Part shown: piece by piece, positions 14,855 to 23,185 of the stretch
Position numbering within the stretch: position 1 is the stretch's first letter
Layout: the number at the start of each line of letters is the position of its first letter
DNA from: VRUE01 sp963699225
GTDB lineage: Bacteria > Actinomycetota > Thermoleophilia > Solirubrobacterales > 70-9
Direction: 5' to 3'
Assembly (NCBI GenBank): GCA_963699225.1
Contig: OY969423.1
Location: 1,426,001-1,490,000 of the forward strand
Length of the DNA stretch: 64,000 bases
Program-made: the position numbers and the translations under genes
Notes under the pieces: generated by a model
What the model saw: the letters and a program-made list of their open reading frames with translations, nothing else
Told to the model about the DNA's origin: nothing
Databases searched by the model: none

Positions 14855-16839
14855 GATTCCTCCTCGTCGGACTCCACAGTTTCGACAGCGTCGCCTTCAT
14901 CGTTGGCTGATTCGGAATGCAGGCCCCAGAGCATGCTGTAGAGCGCGAGCTGCGTACGGATGACCTCCAGCCGGTTGCGGAGCTCGTCCGCAACCGTGGA
15001 CGAAATCCCCTTCTTGTCTACCAGCGGTTCTCCGTCCGGAGCGGTCAGTTCGCGGAGTTCGCCATGCCGCTGCTCAAGGAGCTCGACCGCCGCCTCAAGA
15101 GCGTTGCGCCGGTCCATGAGCTGCCGCTCTGGTGGGGGCGGCACGTAGTCATCGCTCCCGTCATCACCGCCGTTGCCTCCACCCGGTTCCGGTTCTTTAC
15201 CGGGCGGAGGCACGATGCTGCCCCGGATGAGGTCATTGCTTGCTTCTAGAAACTTCCCATGCGCATCCTTGACACGCTTGCCTTCCGAATCGACGTGCCA
15301 AATGACATCACCTTCTCGTCCGTCGCTGACCGCACGGGCCAGCATCTGTAGGCCCCACGCGGAGTCCATGAGCGCCGAGAGGACCGACCTCGGCTGTCGA
15401 CCGTCCCTGACTTTTTGAGAGGCGAAGAAGCGTGCCTCGCGCAGGACCCTACGAGCGGTCAGCCAGAATCCGCCAAGGGCACCAAGCTCTGCAGTCGCAG
15501 GCCCGCCTTTTCCAGACTTCCTCTCCTTGAGCGCCTCCTTCAGGAGCTCAGCAGGTGGCCTACTGCTCGGCTTGAGGTTCTTTTCCCAGATGGACGGGTG
15601 CTGGTAGACGTCTTCCAGGACCTCCCGTGACCCGGACATTTCTTTCGGAGACAACATGCTCCGGACACCTCGGAGTGCAAGCTCAGCACAAAGCTCGGCC
15701 TTCACCCCTTTGGTGAGGTTCTTCCGCTCCGTCCGCTGCACGATGCCGCGGCGAATGGCGGCGTGGACTCCACCCTGCTGCCTCGTCAGCAACGAGACGA
15801 TGATGAGACCCCTCTCATCTGCGGTGCCTGGAAGCTTCTTCTTTCGAGCTTCGGAGGGGGACAACATGCCTTCGAAGTAGCGCGCTCGGGTGGGAGTGAG
15901 GATTTCCACCTGCTCGAGCTCCGCGACGACGCTGTCGGCTTTCGCGTCAGCGCGAGCAGTTTCCGGCCACGCTTTGGGCGGGAGATCCCCGTGGATCAGC
16001 GCGACGTAGTTGTGGACCGCCTTAGCAAAGTCGGCCGTCCCCGCGGGGTCAGGTTCAAAGCCGACTACGATCCGGGCCGGGAGAATCAGGGCGTTCGCCC
16101 TGCCGAGATCATCCTCAGGTATTTCAGTGAGAGGCCGTTCGAGCACGCCTCTCAGTTGACCGACGATGCCAGATAGCGCGCGAGGATCGCGCCGGAGCTT
16201 GCCGAGCACATCGGAGCCAGACAAGCCCAAGACGGCGAGCGCGTTCGCAGCTCGACTGCTTCCGTCAGCGGTCGAAGGGATGGCGACTGGGTGGTCGTCA
16301 GTGTCGCGGATGACGGTGCTGACGAGCGTGATGGGAAACATGACTCCCCTCTCCGCGATCGAGTCCTCAAGCGGGTTGTGCTGCACGAGGTAATCGATCG
16401 ACGCCTCAACGGCGTGAATCAGGTGATCGCGGTTCTGGACGTCGATGTCGAGCATCGGGCGCCCGTCTGGGTCTCCTGCCGGTCGGCGGATCGGTGGATG
16501 GTCGGAGGTGGCCGCCTCGTCTGCTGGAAACACACGGGAGTCGGCCTCCCGGTAATTGACCACGTACGGCGAAACGGTAGGCGTCCAAACGTCCGTCTCG
16601 ACGATCCAGAGAAGCGCTCCAGGAACGCGAACGGGCGCGGGTCGGTCGAGGCGCCTTCGAAAGTCTGCGGGGTCGACGGCCGCCCTCGCTAGGGAATCGG
16701 CAGCCGGTTTCGTGAAGCCTTTGCCCTGAAGCTTCTCGCTGAGGGTTGCAACCGCTTTGGCTTTCGCCACTGGCGGGATAGCCCGCACAGCAAGACGCGG
16801 GGCTTCGTTACTCTCATTGGGAACGCTGGTAGTCGCCAC
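14851..16839 (-). CDS. Large ParB/DGQHR-like protein of the island
   Basis: 662 residues from GTG 16839, which has GGAGG five bases upstream; starts at 16869 and 16884 lack ribosome sites. Residues 140-205 resemble the ParB-nuclease/DGQHR fold: a helix, SIAERGVMFPITLV (160-173), then TADGSSRAANALAVL (190-204), where ParB relatives have an SI..xG..xP..V strand and a DGxxR loop. The middle (300-520) is helical with many charged residues; the C terminus has a Pro/Gly/Asp-rich linker (about 555-580), a predicted coiled coil (ERQLMDRRNALEAAVELLEQ) and an acidic tail. There is no ATPase or helicase motif. It is the first and largest gene of the operon, so it is probably central to the island's function. 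The family assignment is tentative. Confidence 0.7.
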   Translation of the reverse strand: MATTSVPNESNEAPRLAVRAIPPVAKAKAVATLSEKLQGKGFTKPAADSLARAAVDPADFRRRLDRPAPVRVPGALLWIVETDVWTPTVSPYVVNYREADSRVFPADEAATSDHPPIRRPAGDPDGRPMLDIDVQNRDHLIHAVEASIDYLVQHNPLEDSIAERGVMFPITLVSTVIRDTDDHPVAIPSTADGSSRAANALAVLGLSGSDVLGKLRRDPRALSGIVGQLRGVLERPLTEIPEDDLGRANALILPARIVVGFEPDPAGTADFAKAVHNYVALIHGDLPPKAWPETARADAKADSVVAELEQVEILTPTRARYFEGMLSPSEARKKKLPGTADERGLIIVSLLTRQQGGVHAAIRRGIVQRTERKNLTKGVKAELCAELALRGVRSMLSPKEMSGSREVLEDVYQHPSIWEKNLKPSSRPPAELLKEALKERKSGKGGPATAELGALGGFWLTARRVLREARFFASQKVRDGRQPRSVLSALMDSAWGLQMLARAVSDGREGDVIWHVDSEGKRVKDAHGKFLEASNDLIRGSIVPPPGKEPEPGGGNGGDDGSDDYVPPPPERQLMDRRNALEAAVELLEQRHGELRELTAPDGEPLVDKKGISSTVADELRNRLEVIRTQLALYSMLWGLHSESANDEGDAVETVESDEEES

Positions 16840-17246
16840 TATGGCCTCCAATCTCGATCGACTCTCCATTGACTCAGGGAGCACCGAGACTGCTCAGCGT
16901 CCCCTCCGAGATCCGGCCTTGAGCCGGCGTGTCGGTGTGGTGACGACGCTTGGAATGCCGAGTTCGGCTTGACGGGCCATGCCCGAAGTCACCTTCGTGT
17001 CACAAAGTTGTTTGACACGCTCGACAGTTTCTCCACGTCGACGACACAGAGTGTTGCACATTTCTGCACCGATAAAAACCGGTTTTGTGCGTCGAGATCG
17101 TGAGAGCAGCCCCCGAGAAGTCGCCACGAGAACGGCGCAACTCATCGGCAGGATCCAGGTGGTCCACCCCGGGGCCCACGAACCTCACCTTGCCCCAGCG
17201 CTTGCCCAACGGCCGAACTTGCACTCTCTTGTCTGCGCCCCAACAA
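16840..17246. other. Non-coding leader of the island operon with palindromes
   Basis: About 400 bases without a convincing gene. It contains an inverted repeat GTGTCA (16997-17002) / TGACAC (17013-17018), a 12-bp perfect palindrome AAAACC-GGTTTT (17075-17086), and the short repeat CACCTTGCCCCA plus CTTGCCC (17186-17207) that also occurs at the left island end. The first two could be operators for the operon that starts at 16839; the last may be an integrase arm site. A minus-strand frame of 83 codons (16894-17145) shows no family similarity. Confidence 0.5.
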
Positions 17247-17247
17247 G

Positions 17248-17277
17248 ACGAAAGCCCCGCATTTGCGGGGCTTTCGT
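17248..17277 (-). terminator. tRNA-fMet transcription terminator
   Basis: Perfect 13-bp arms, ACGAAAGCCCCGC and its complement, around ATTT, lying four bases beyond the tRNA 3' end on the minus strand. The T-run is short (CTTGTTGG), so efficiency is uncertain. A degenerate copy sits beside the displaced attachment repeat near 12150-12180. Confidence 0.8.
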
Positions 17278-17281
17278 GAAA

Positions 17282-17355
<74 letters not shown>

Positions 17356-17410
17356 GCGTGAAGGGCATGCTAGCAACGTGAGGGCCGTTGTCTCATAGAG
17401 TGCCGCCGGC

Positions 17411-18352
17411 ATGGATGCGGGCTCTCACAGGGTGGCGGTGATCGATATCGGCTCCAACTCGACTCGGCTGCTGGTTGCCGACGTCGCGGATGGGCGGGTG
17501 ACGGAGGTCGAGCGGCAGAGTCGGGTGACCCGGCTGGGGCGCGGGGTCGATCTCTCGGGGCAGCTCTCGGCCGAGGCGATCGAGGCGGCCTGCGCGGCGA
17601 TCGCCGACTACATGGCGATCTGCCGCGAGGTCGGAGTTGAGAACATCGACGCGATCGCGACCAGTGCCGTGCGCGACGCTTCCAACGGCAGCGCCTTTGC
17701 CGCCGAGTTGCGCGAGCGCTTCGCGCTCTCGGCCCGCGTGCTCGACGGTGAGGAAGAGGCGCGCCTCACCTACCTCGGCGCCACCTGCGAGAACTCGCCC
17801 AGCGTGCCGACGCTGGTCGTCGACATCGGCGGCGGCTCGACCGAGCTGATCGTCGGCACCGGCGAAGAGGTCGCCTTCCACACCTCGCTGCAGGCCGGCG
17901 TCGTCCGCCATAGCGAGCGCCACATCACCGGCGACCCGCCCAGCGCGCTCGAGCTCGAGGCCCTCGCCGCCGACGTCCGCGGTCTGATCGAGGGCGCGAT
18001 CGCCAACCAGCCCGGCACCAGCGCCGAGGCCGGCATCGCCGTCGCCGGCACGCCAACCTCGCTGGCCTCGATCGAGATCGGCCTCGAGCCCTACGATCCG
18101 AAGCAAGTACATGGGCATACGCTGACGCTCGGCACGATCCAGCGCCTTCTCTCGCAATTGGCCTCTGCTCCACTGTCCAAACGGGCAGAGATCACCGGCC
18201 TGCACCCCGACCGCGCGCCTAACATCGTCGCCGGAGTGGTGATTTTGGTCGAGACGATGCGCGCATTCGGCCTCGACACCATCGAAGTCTCCGAGCACGA
18301 CATCCTCTACGGCAGCGCGATATCGGCTGTTTCGGCTTTGGACTGCGGATAA
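17411..18352 (+). CDS. ppx: Ppx/GppA-family exopolyphosphatase
   Basis: 313 residues of the ASKHA fold: phosphate-1 motif VAVIDIGSNSTRLLVADV (8-25), phosphate-2 motif VVDIGGGSTELIVG around residue 136, and the adenosine-side motif IAVAGTPTSLASIEIGL near 213. These enzymes hydrolyse terminal phosphates of polyphosphate or the 5' phosphate of pppGpp. The size matches the short actinobacterial form without the C-terminal HD-like domain. It stands alone on the plus strand between the island and a long intergenic region. Confidence 0.94.
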   Translation: MDAGSHRVAVIDIGSNSTRLLVADVADGRVTEVERQSRVTRLGRGVDLSGQLSAEAIEAACAAIADYMAICREVGVENIDAIATSAVRDASNGSAFAAELRERFALSARVLDGEEEARLTYLGATCENSPSVPTLVVDIGGGSTELIVGTGEEVAFHTSLQAGVVRHSERHITGDPPSALELEALAADVRGLIEGAIANQPGTSAEAGIAVAGTPTSLASIEIGLEPYDPKQVHGHTLTLGTIQRLLSQLASAPLSKRAEITGLHPDRAPNIVAGVVILVETMRAFGLDTIEVSEHDILYGSAISAVSALDCG

Positions 18353-18716
18353 CCTCGCATTCTCAATGAGTAGTAATTCTGTGTTCCTAGGTGGACAGTC
18401 GTGTTTCGCCCACTCGGACATTTGGGTTAAACAAGCGGTCGAACCCCCAAAACTTGGTAGGCCTGAGGTCATCGATTACGAGTAGCGGGCAATCAGCTAG
18501 CTAGACGTATCGGACAGGCGAGCAGATAATCGCCACATCGGGAAAGAGGTGGGGCAACCCTCCCAGACCCGGTTATAGGACTCGGACGATTGCCGCATCA
18601 TGGCGCCTCCCGCCGTCTGGGTCCACTAAATAAGAACTGGTCCCTGAAGACGTACCCCTGCCCGTCCTGAGGGACCAACTTGAAACGACCGCCAGCGATG
18701 GCGGTCGTTTCTTTTT
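18353..18716 (+). other. Intergenic region with structured, possibly non-coding RNA
   Basis: Roughly 360 bases without an open frame of coding character. It contains a hairpin GGCGA/TCGCC near 18510, a stem TGGTCCCT (18638-18645) / AGGGACCA (18670-18677) with further internal pairing, and ends in a strong intrinsic terminator (18682-18716). It could be an extended 3' UTR of ppx or a separate small RNA. Signatures of tmRNA, RNase P RNA and SRP RNA were looked for and not found. Confidence 0.45.
18682..18716 (+). terminator. Strong intrinsic terminator
   Basis: A 13-bp perfect stem (18682-18694 with 18699-18711) is capped by a GCGA tetraloop and followed by TTTTT (18712-18716). Orientation fits transcripts from ppx or from an RNA gene in the preceding 330 bases. 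Confidence 0.88.
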
Positions 18717-18745
18717 GGGAAAAGGAGAGGTGCGGTAAGCCCGTG

Positions 18746-20356
18746 TCAGGCGAGGTTCGACTTGCGCGGGTAGACGACCTCGGGATCGGTGAGGACGTTG
18801 ACCAGGGTCGGCTTGCCCGATTCGAAGGCGCGCTCGAGCGCCGGTCGCAACTCGGCCGGTTCCCGCACCAGGATCCCGTCGCAGCCAAGCGCTTCGACCA
18901 TCTGCTCGTAGCGCGTTTCGGGCCGCAGCTCGGCCGCCACCGAGTAGCCGTAGAGGAACTTCATTGGGTGGTGCTCGAGCGCCCAGATGCCGTTGTTGCC
19001 CATCACGCCGACGATCGGCAGCCCGTGCCGGGCCATCGTGTCGAACTCCATCCCGGCGAAGCCGAAGGCGCCGTCGCCGAGCAGCAGGCAGACTTGGCGA
19101 TCGGGATGGGCAAGCTTGGCGCCGATCGCCTGGCCCGGGCCGGCGCCGAGACAGCCGAAGGGACCGGGGTCCATCCAGCAACCCGGCTGGAAGGTATCGA
19201 CGAAGCGGCCGGCGTAGGAGACGAAGTCGCCACCATCGCCGACGACGATCGCGTCGCGCTCGAGCACTTCGCCCAGCTCTCTGTAGAACCGCACCGGGTG
19301 CAGCGGCGAGCGGCCGTCGTCGAGCTCGCTTTGCTCGACGGCCCGCTTCTCCTCCTCGACCTTGCGCAGCTGCGCCAGCCAGGGGTCGCTGCGGCGCGTG
19401 GGCGAACCCAGCGCCTCACGGATCGCCGCCAGGCTGGCGGCGACGTCACCGACGAGGTCGACCTGCGCCGCGCGGTTGGCGCTCAGCTCGTTGGGCGCCG
19501 CGTCGAGCCGGACCAGCTTCGCCTCCTCGGCGATGCTGGCGCCGAAGCCGAGGCGGAAGTCGAGCGGCACGCCGATCACCAGCGCCACGTCGGCCCCACC
19601 GAGGCCGGCGCCGCGGGCGCGGCTGAAGGCAAGCTCATGGTCGGCCGGCAGGCAACCGCGCCCGAGGCCGTTGAGGAAGACGGGGATCCCAAGGGCCTCG
19701 GCCAGGGCACGAAGCTCGTCCTCCCCCCTCCCCCAGTACAAACCGGAGCCGGCCATGATTGCCGGCCGCTCAGCCGAGGCAAGCAGTGCGGCAGCCTCCT
19801 CGATCCCGTCCGCGGCACCGGCCTCAACCGGCGCGGCCGCCGGGATGCCCGCCTCGGCCTCGGTGAAGACAACGTCAAGCGGATAGTCGACGAAGGTCGG
19901 GCCGCCCGGCATCGCCAGGGCCAGGTCGAGCGCCGCCGCCGTGCGCGCCCCGATCTCGCCCGGCTCCTTCACCGTCTCTGCCGACTTGACCAGCGGCGAG
20001 ACGACGGGCACGTGGTCGAACTCCTGCAGCGAGCCAGACCCCCAGCGCATCTCCGGGGCCCGCCCACCGAGCACGCAAACCGGTGAGCCATTGGCCTGCG
20101 CCCCGGCGATCGCGCTGATCCCGTTGGTCACGCCAGGGCCCGCCGTCAGCGCGGCGACGCCCACCCCGCGGGTCGCCTTGGCAAAGCCCTCGGCCGCGAA
20201 GGCCGCCGTCTGCTCGTGGCGGACATCGATGATCTCGATGCCCTCGGCCTTGCAGCCGTCATATATAGAGAACAGGTGTCCCCCAGAAAGCGTGAAGAGG
20301 TGCGTCACCCCGCGCGATTTCAGCGCTTTCGCGACGATCCTCCCGCCGTGTTCCAT
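18746..20356 (-). CDS. Acetolactate-synthase-like ThDP enzyme (IlvG type)
   Basis: 536 residues. The N-terminal pyrimidine-binding domain shows FTLSGGHLFSIYDGC and the activating glutamate in RHEQTAAFAAEGFAKAT; the C-terminal diphosphate-binding domain shows GDGAFGFAGMEF...GNNGIW, the thiamine-diphosphate/Mg motif. The sequence closely follows mycobacterial IlvG (Rv1820 type), including GSLQEFDHVPVV. Such proteins are annotated as acetolactate synthases but are often not essential for branched-chain synthesis; an oxalyl- or 2-hydroxyacyl-CoA lyase role cannot be excluded. No regulatory subunit gene (ilvN) is adjacent. Confidence 0.88.
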   Translation of the reverse strand: MEHGGRIVAKALKSRGVTHLFTLSGGHLFSIYDGCKAEGIEIIDVRHEQTAAFAAEGFAKATRGVGVAALTAGPGVTNGISAIAGAQANGSPVCVLGGRAPEMRWGSGSLQEFDHVPVVSPLVKSAETVKEPGEIGARTAAALDLALAMPGGPTFVDYPLDVVFTEAEAGIPAAAPVEAGAADGIEEAAALLASAERPAIMAGSGLYWGRGEDELRALAEALGIPVFLNGLGRGCLPADHELAFSRARGAGLGGADVALVIGVPLDFRLGFGASIAEEAKLVRLDAAPNELSANRAAQVDLVGDVAASLAAIREALGSPTRRSDPWLAQLRKVEEEKRAVEQSELDDGRSPLHPVRFYRELGEVLERDAIVVGDGGDFVSYAGRFVDTFQPGCWMDPGPFGCLGAGPGQAIGAKLAHPDRQVCLLLGDGAFGFAGMEFDTMARHGLPIVGVMGNNGIWALEHHPMKFLYGYSVAAELRPETRYEQMVEALGCDGILVREPAELRPALERAFESGKPTLVNVLTDPEVVYPRKSNLA

Positions 20357-20359
20357 TGT

Positions 20360-20389
20360 TTGAGCCTATATGGGCTTCACGGCTACCAT
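20360..20389 (+). promoter_or_regulatory. Probable promoter of tRNA-Leu
   Basis: TTGAGC (20360-20365), an 18-base spacer and TACCAT (20384-20389) precede the mature tRNA start by six bases. The spacing fits a housekeeping sigma promoter; the match to consensus is moderate. Confidence 0.4.
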
Positions 20390-20395
20390 CGCCCT

Positions 20396-20482
20396 GCCCG
20401 GGTGGCGAAATTGGCAAAAGCGGCGCCCTTAAAAGGCGCTGCCCCACTGGGGGGCTTGCGGGTTCGAATCCCGCCCCGGGCA
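20396..20482 (+). tRNA. tRNA-Leu (anticodon TAA)
   Basis: The 87-base class II tRNA has a seven-base acceptor stem GCCCGGG/CCCGGGC with discriminator A, an anticodon loop CTTAAAA, a long variable arm (TGCCCCACTGGGGGGCT) and a T-arm GCGGG-TTCGAAT-CCCGC. CCA is not encoded. It reads UUA, a rare codon in such GC-rich genomes. Confidence 0.97.
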
Positions 20483-20605
20483 TTTTGTTGAGTTTGGGTT
20501 TCTAAATCCGCACTAAAAAGTGCCGAGGGACCGCAACTAAGCCGCTGCTACGGTGTCCTTGAGCTAGAAGACAAACGCCTTCCCCGGCTCTAACGGAGGA
20601 TTCGC

Positions 20606-22144
20606 TTGGAGGCTTCAGCTCTCACACACGCCAGTCGCCGCGGACTCCTCGCCCGCCGCTCGCCGCTGCTCAAACTTCAAGGGGACGAGCACCTGATCGC
20701 GATGGCCCGCGCCGGCAACCCGGGCGCCTTCGAGGCGATCGTCGACCGCTACCAGGGACGGCTGCTTGGCTTCTGTCGCCAGATGCTGGGCTCCACCGAG
20801 GACGCCGAAGACGTCCTGCAGGAGGTCTTCGTCAACGCCTACCGGGCGATGTTGGCCGACGAGCGCGAGATCAACCTGCGCCCGTGGCTCTACCGGATCG
20901 CCCGCAACCGCTGCCTCAACCACCTGCGCAAACCGACTGCCGACGCCCAGGAATCGATGGACATGGTTCCGGAAGTCGAGGCCGCCTCGACCGCCGAGAA
21001 GGTCCACAACCGTGAGGAGTTCCGTCAGCTGCTCACCGACGTCGGCAAGCTGCCCGAGACCCAGCGCTCGGCTCTGCTGCTGCGCGAGATGGACGCGATG
21101 TCCTACGAGGAGATCGCCCAGGCGATGGAGACCAGCGTGCCCTCGGTCAAGTCGCTGCTGGTGCGGGCGCGGATCTCGCTCGCCGAGGCCAGCCAGGCGC
21201 GCCAGCTGACCTGCGGCGAGGTGCGGCTCGATCTCGCCGAGGCCGCCGAGGGGCTGCGCAAGCTCTCCGGCCCGGTTCGCCGCCACGTTCGCGACTGCGA
21301 AGAGTGCAAGGACTTCCGCTCTCAGCTCCGCTCCAACGACAAGGTGCTCGCCGCCCTGGTGCCGGTCGGGCCCCTGGTGGCGCTGAAGGGTTTCATCGCT
21401 TCGAAGCTTGGCCTGGGAGGTGCTGGCTCCGGGGGCGCAGCGACCGCTACGGGCGCTGGCGCCACCGGTGCCGGCGCGGTCGGCGGCGTTGGCGCCGCGC
21501 TCGGCGGCGGCGGTGCCGCCGGTGGTATCGGCGGTCTCAGCGGCATCGGCGGGGCAGTCGGCGGGGCGATCGGCACCAAGGCCGTCGCTGGCGTGGTAAC
21601 CGCCGCCGTCCTCACCGGCGGCATCGTCGAGGTCAAGCAGCAGACCGAACCGGCTCCGGTGAACCCGCCGGCACAGATCGCCCACATCTCTCAACAGGGC
21701 CCACCGCTCGCGGTCGCCCCGGCGCAGAGTGCCGTTGCGGCACCGGCCCCGCTCGTGACGACGGAGGTCGAACCGGCTCCGGTCCCGGTCGAACCAGCCC
21801 CGGTTGAAGCTGAAGTTCCCGAGGAAGTCGTCGCCGAACCGCCCGTGACGGAAGAAATCATCGGCTCCGGTGGCGTCGAAGCACCCGAAGCCACCGCAGA
21901 CGAAGTGGAAGCTTCCGCCGGCATTCACGGCGCCACGCCCTCAACCAGCACCGCCGGCGCTCCCGCCGGGGCTGGAACGGGCACCGTGGTCGTCACCGTC
22001 GGCGGCAGCGGCTCGGTGCCGGCAACAGCAGCTCCCCCGACCGAAACCGCTCCGCCTCCACCCCCACCGGCCGAAAGCCCCGCCCCGGTCGAAGAATCGG
22101 CGCCCATCTCCTCGAGCGACGAAGCTCCCGCAGCTGAAGGCTGA
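20606..22144 (+). CDS. ECF sigma factor fused to zinc-finger and membrane domain
   Basis: 512 residues from TTG 20606 with CGGAGGA upstream. Region 2 (about 38-105: RYQGRLLGFCRQML, DAEDVLQEVFVNAY, LRPWLYRIARNRCLNHLRK) and region 4 (150-200: LPETQRSALLLREMD, MSYEEIAQAMETSVPSVKSL) are complete. They are followed by an anti-sigma-like zinc motif VRRHVRDCEECKDF (H-x3-C-x2-C, about 229-242), a very Gly/Ala-rich segment (270-345) containing the likely transmembrane stretch AVAGVVTAAVLTGGIV, and a Pro/Glu-rich extracytoplasmic tail. Sigma factor, sensor finger and anchor thus sit on one chain. A TACGGT at 20549-20554 may be the -10 box. Confidence 0.9.
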   Translation: MEASALTHASRRGLLARRSPLLKLQGDEHLIAMARAGNPGAFEAIVDRYQGRLLGFCRQMLGSTEDAEDVLQEVFVNAYRAMLADEREINLRPWLYRIARNRCLNHLRKPTADAQESMDMVPEVEAASTAEKVHNREEFRQLLTDVGKLPETQRSALLLREMDAMSYEEIAQAMETSVPSVKSLLVRARISLAEASQARQLTCGEVRLDLAEAAEGLRKLSGPVRRHVRDCEECKDFRSQLRSNDKVLAALVPVGPLVALKGFIASKLGLGGAGSGGAATATGAGATGAGAVGGVGAALGGGGAAGGIGGLSGIGGAVGGAIGTKAVAGVVTAAVLTGGIVEVKQQTEPAPVNPPAQIAHISQQGPPLAVAPAQSAVAAPAPLVTTEVEPAPVPVEPAPVEAEVPEEVVAEPPVTEEIIGSGGVEAPEATADEVEASAGIHGATPSTSTAGAPAGAGTGTVVVTVGGSGSVPATAAPPTETAPPPPPPAESPAPVEESAPISSSDEAPAAEG

Positions 22145-22177
22145 GCCCCTTTCGTCCGAGCGGCGACTCGGCGCGGC

Positions 22178-23104
22178 CTACTGCAGGCCGATCACCTTGA
22201 GCCGGCGCATCAAGGAGGTGCCGGCAAACTTGCGCGTGTCGGCGAGCGAGTAGCCGAAGACCTCGTAGTCCTCGTCGTCCGGCGCCCAGGGCGGTGAGAG
22301 CACTCCGTCTGCAACCGGCAGCACCTCCTCCAGCGTGCGCTGGATCGCCTGCATGTAGCGCTCGTCCTCGCGCGCCTTCTCACGCAGGAAGACCGAGCCG
22401 AAGGCGACGTGGCGGTGCTCGTCGCGGGCGACGTTCTGGAAGCCCTCGACGAAGCCCGGCAGCGTCCCCTGGCTTTCGTTGTAGTCCATGATGAAGTGCT
22501 GGCCGGTGAGGGCGAGCATCCCCTCGATAACCATGTGGTAGATCGTCACCGCCTCGACCAGGGCCTCGGTGTCCTCCGGTTCGACCGCGAGCCGGTCGGT
22601 GCGCTGCTTCAGCATCTCGTCGAAGAGGCGGCCGAAGTTCTCGTTGAGGTGCTCGGAGGTCTGGGTCAGCATCTCCGAGAGCTGGTCGGACTCGAGCACG
22701 CCGACCTCGCGATAGAAGCGCTCGAAGAAGCGCACGTGGCGGGCCTCATCGGCGATCTGGGTGCAGAGGAAGATCCGCTGCTCCTCGCTCGGCGCCGCGC
22801 GCATGATCGGCCCCAGCTCCTCGGCTACCTTCTGCTCGCCGATGAAGAACGAGGAGAGCCCGTACATGCGCTGGAAGCGCTCTTCCTCATCGAAGCGCTC
22901 GTTCCAGTCCTCGCGGTCGCGGCTGAAGTCAAGCTCCTGGGTCTGCCACTGCTGGCGCTCCCAGAGCAGGTAGAGCTCCTCGTAGGTGAGGAGCTTGATG
23001 TCGGCGGTGCGGTCGGCCGCCTCGTTCAGCGCCGGATCGGCGGTCGCCTGGAAGTCGGCGCGCCCGGTCCGCGTCTCGGTTCCGGATGCCTCAGTGGTTC
23101 CCAT
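22178..23104 (-). CDS. R2-like ferritin-fold di-metal protein
   Basis: 308 residues from ATG 23104 (GAGGAGA upstream). Metal-ligand motifs of the ribonucleotide-reductase R2 / R2-like oxidase family are present: Glu in WQTQELDFSRDREDW, FFIGEQKVAEEL, ADEARHVRFF (E-x2-H), YHMVIEGMLALTGQH and VARDEHRHVAFG (E-x2-H). It resembles mycobacterial R2lox (Rv0233 type), a Mn/Fe or di-iron oxidase, more than a true R2. No large ribonucleotide-reductase subunit is nearby, which supports an oxidase role. Confidence 0.88.
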   Translation of the reverse strand: MGTTEASGTETRTGRADFQATADPALNEAADRTADIKLLTYEELYLLWERQQWQTQELDFSRDREDWNERFDEEERFQRMYGLSSFFIGEQKVAEELGPIMRAAPSEEQRIFLCTQIADEARHVRFFERFYREVGVLESDQLSEMLTQTSEHLNENFGRLFDEMLKQRTDRLAVEPEDTEALVEAVTIYHMVIEGMLALTGQHFIMDYNESQGTLPGFVEGFQNVARDEHRHVAFGSVFLREKAREDERYMQAIQRTLEEVLPVADGVLSPPWAPDDEDYEVFGYSLADTRKFAGTSLMRRLKVIGLQ

Positions 23105-23185
23105 CACTGCTCTCCTCGGCTCGGCTGCGCGGTCCGATCGAGACTAGCAACGGACTGGCTGATCAGCCAGTCTTTCCGGACCGCT

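Noticed and set aside
12376..16839. BREX, DISARM, Dnd or Druantia locus
   Set aside because: None of the helicase, ATPase, phosphatase or sulfur-modification genes of those systems is present.
16894..17145. 83-codon minus-strand frame upstream of the island operon
   Set aside because: No ribosome site, no family similarity, and the frame holds palindromes that suit regulatory DNA.
18353..18716. tmRNA, RNase P RNA or SRP RNA
   Set aside because: The expected conserved blocks (tag with ALAA end and T-arm, GGAAAGTC of RNase P, the SRP apical loop) are absent.
21421..21600. CRISPR-like or tandem repeat in the GC-rich GGC/GCC stretch
   Set aside because: It is the coding sequence of a Gly/Ala-rich linker with no unit length or spacers.
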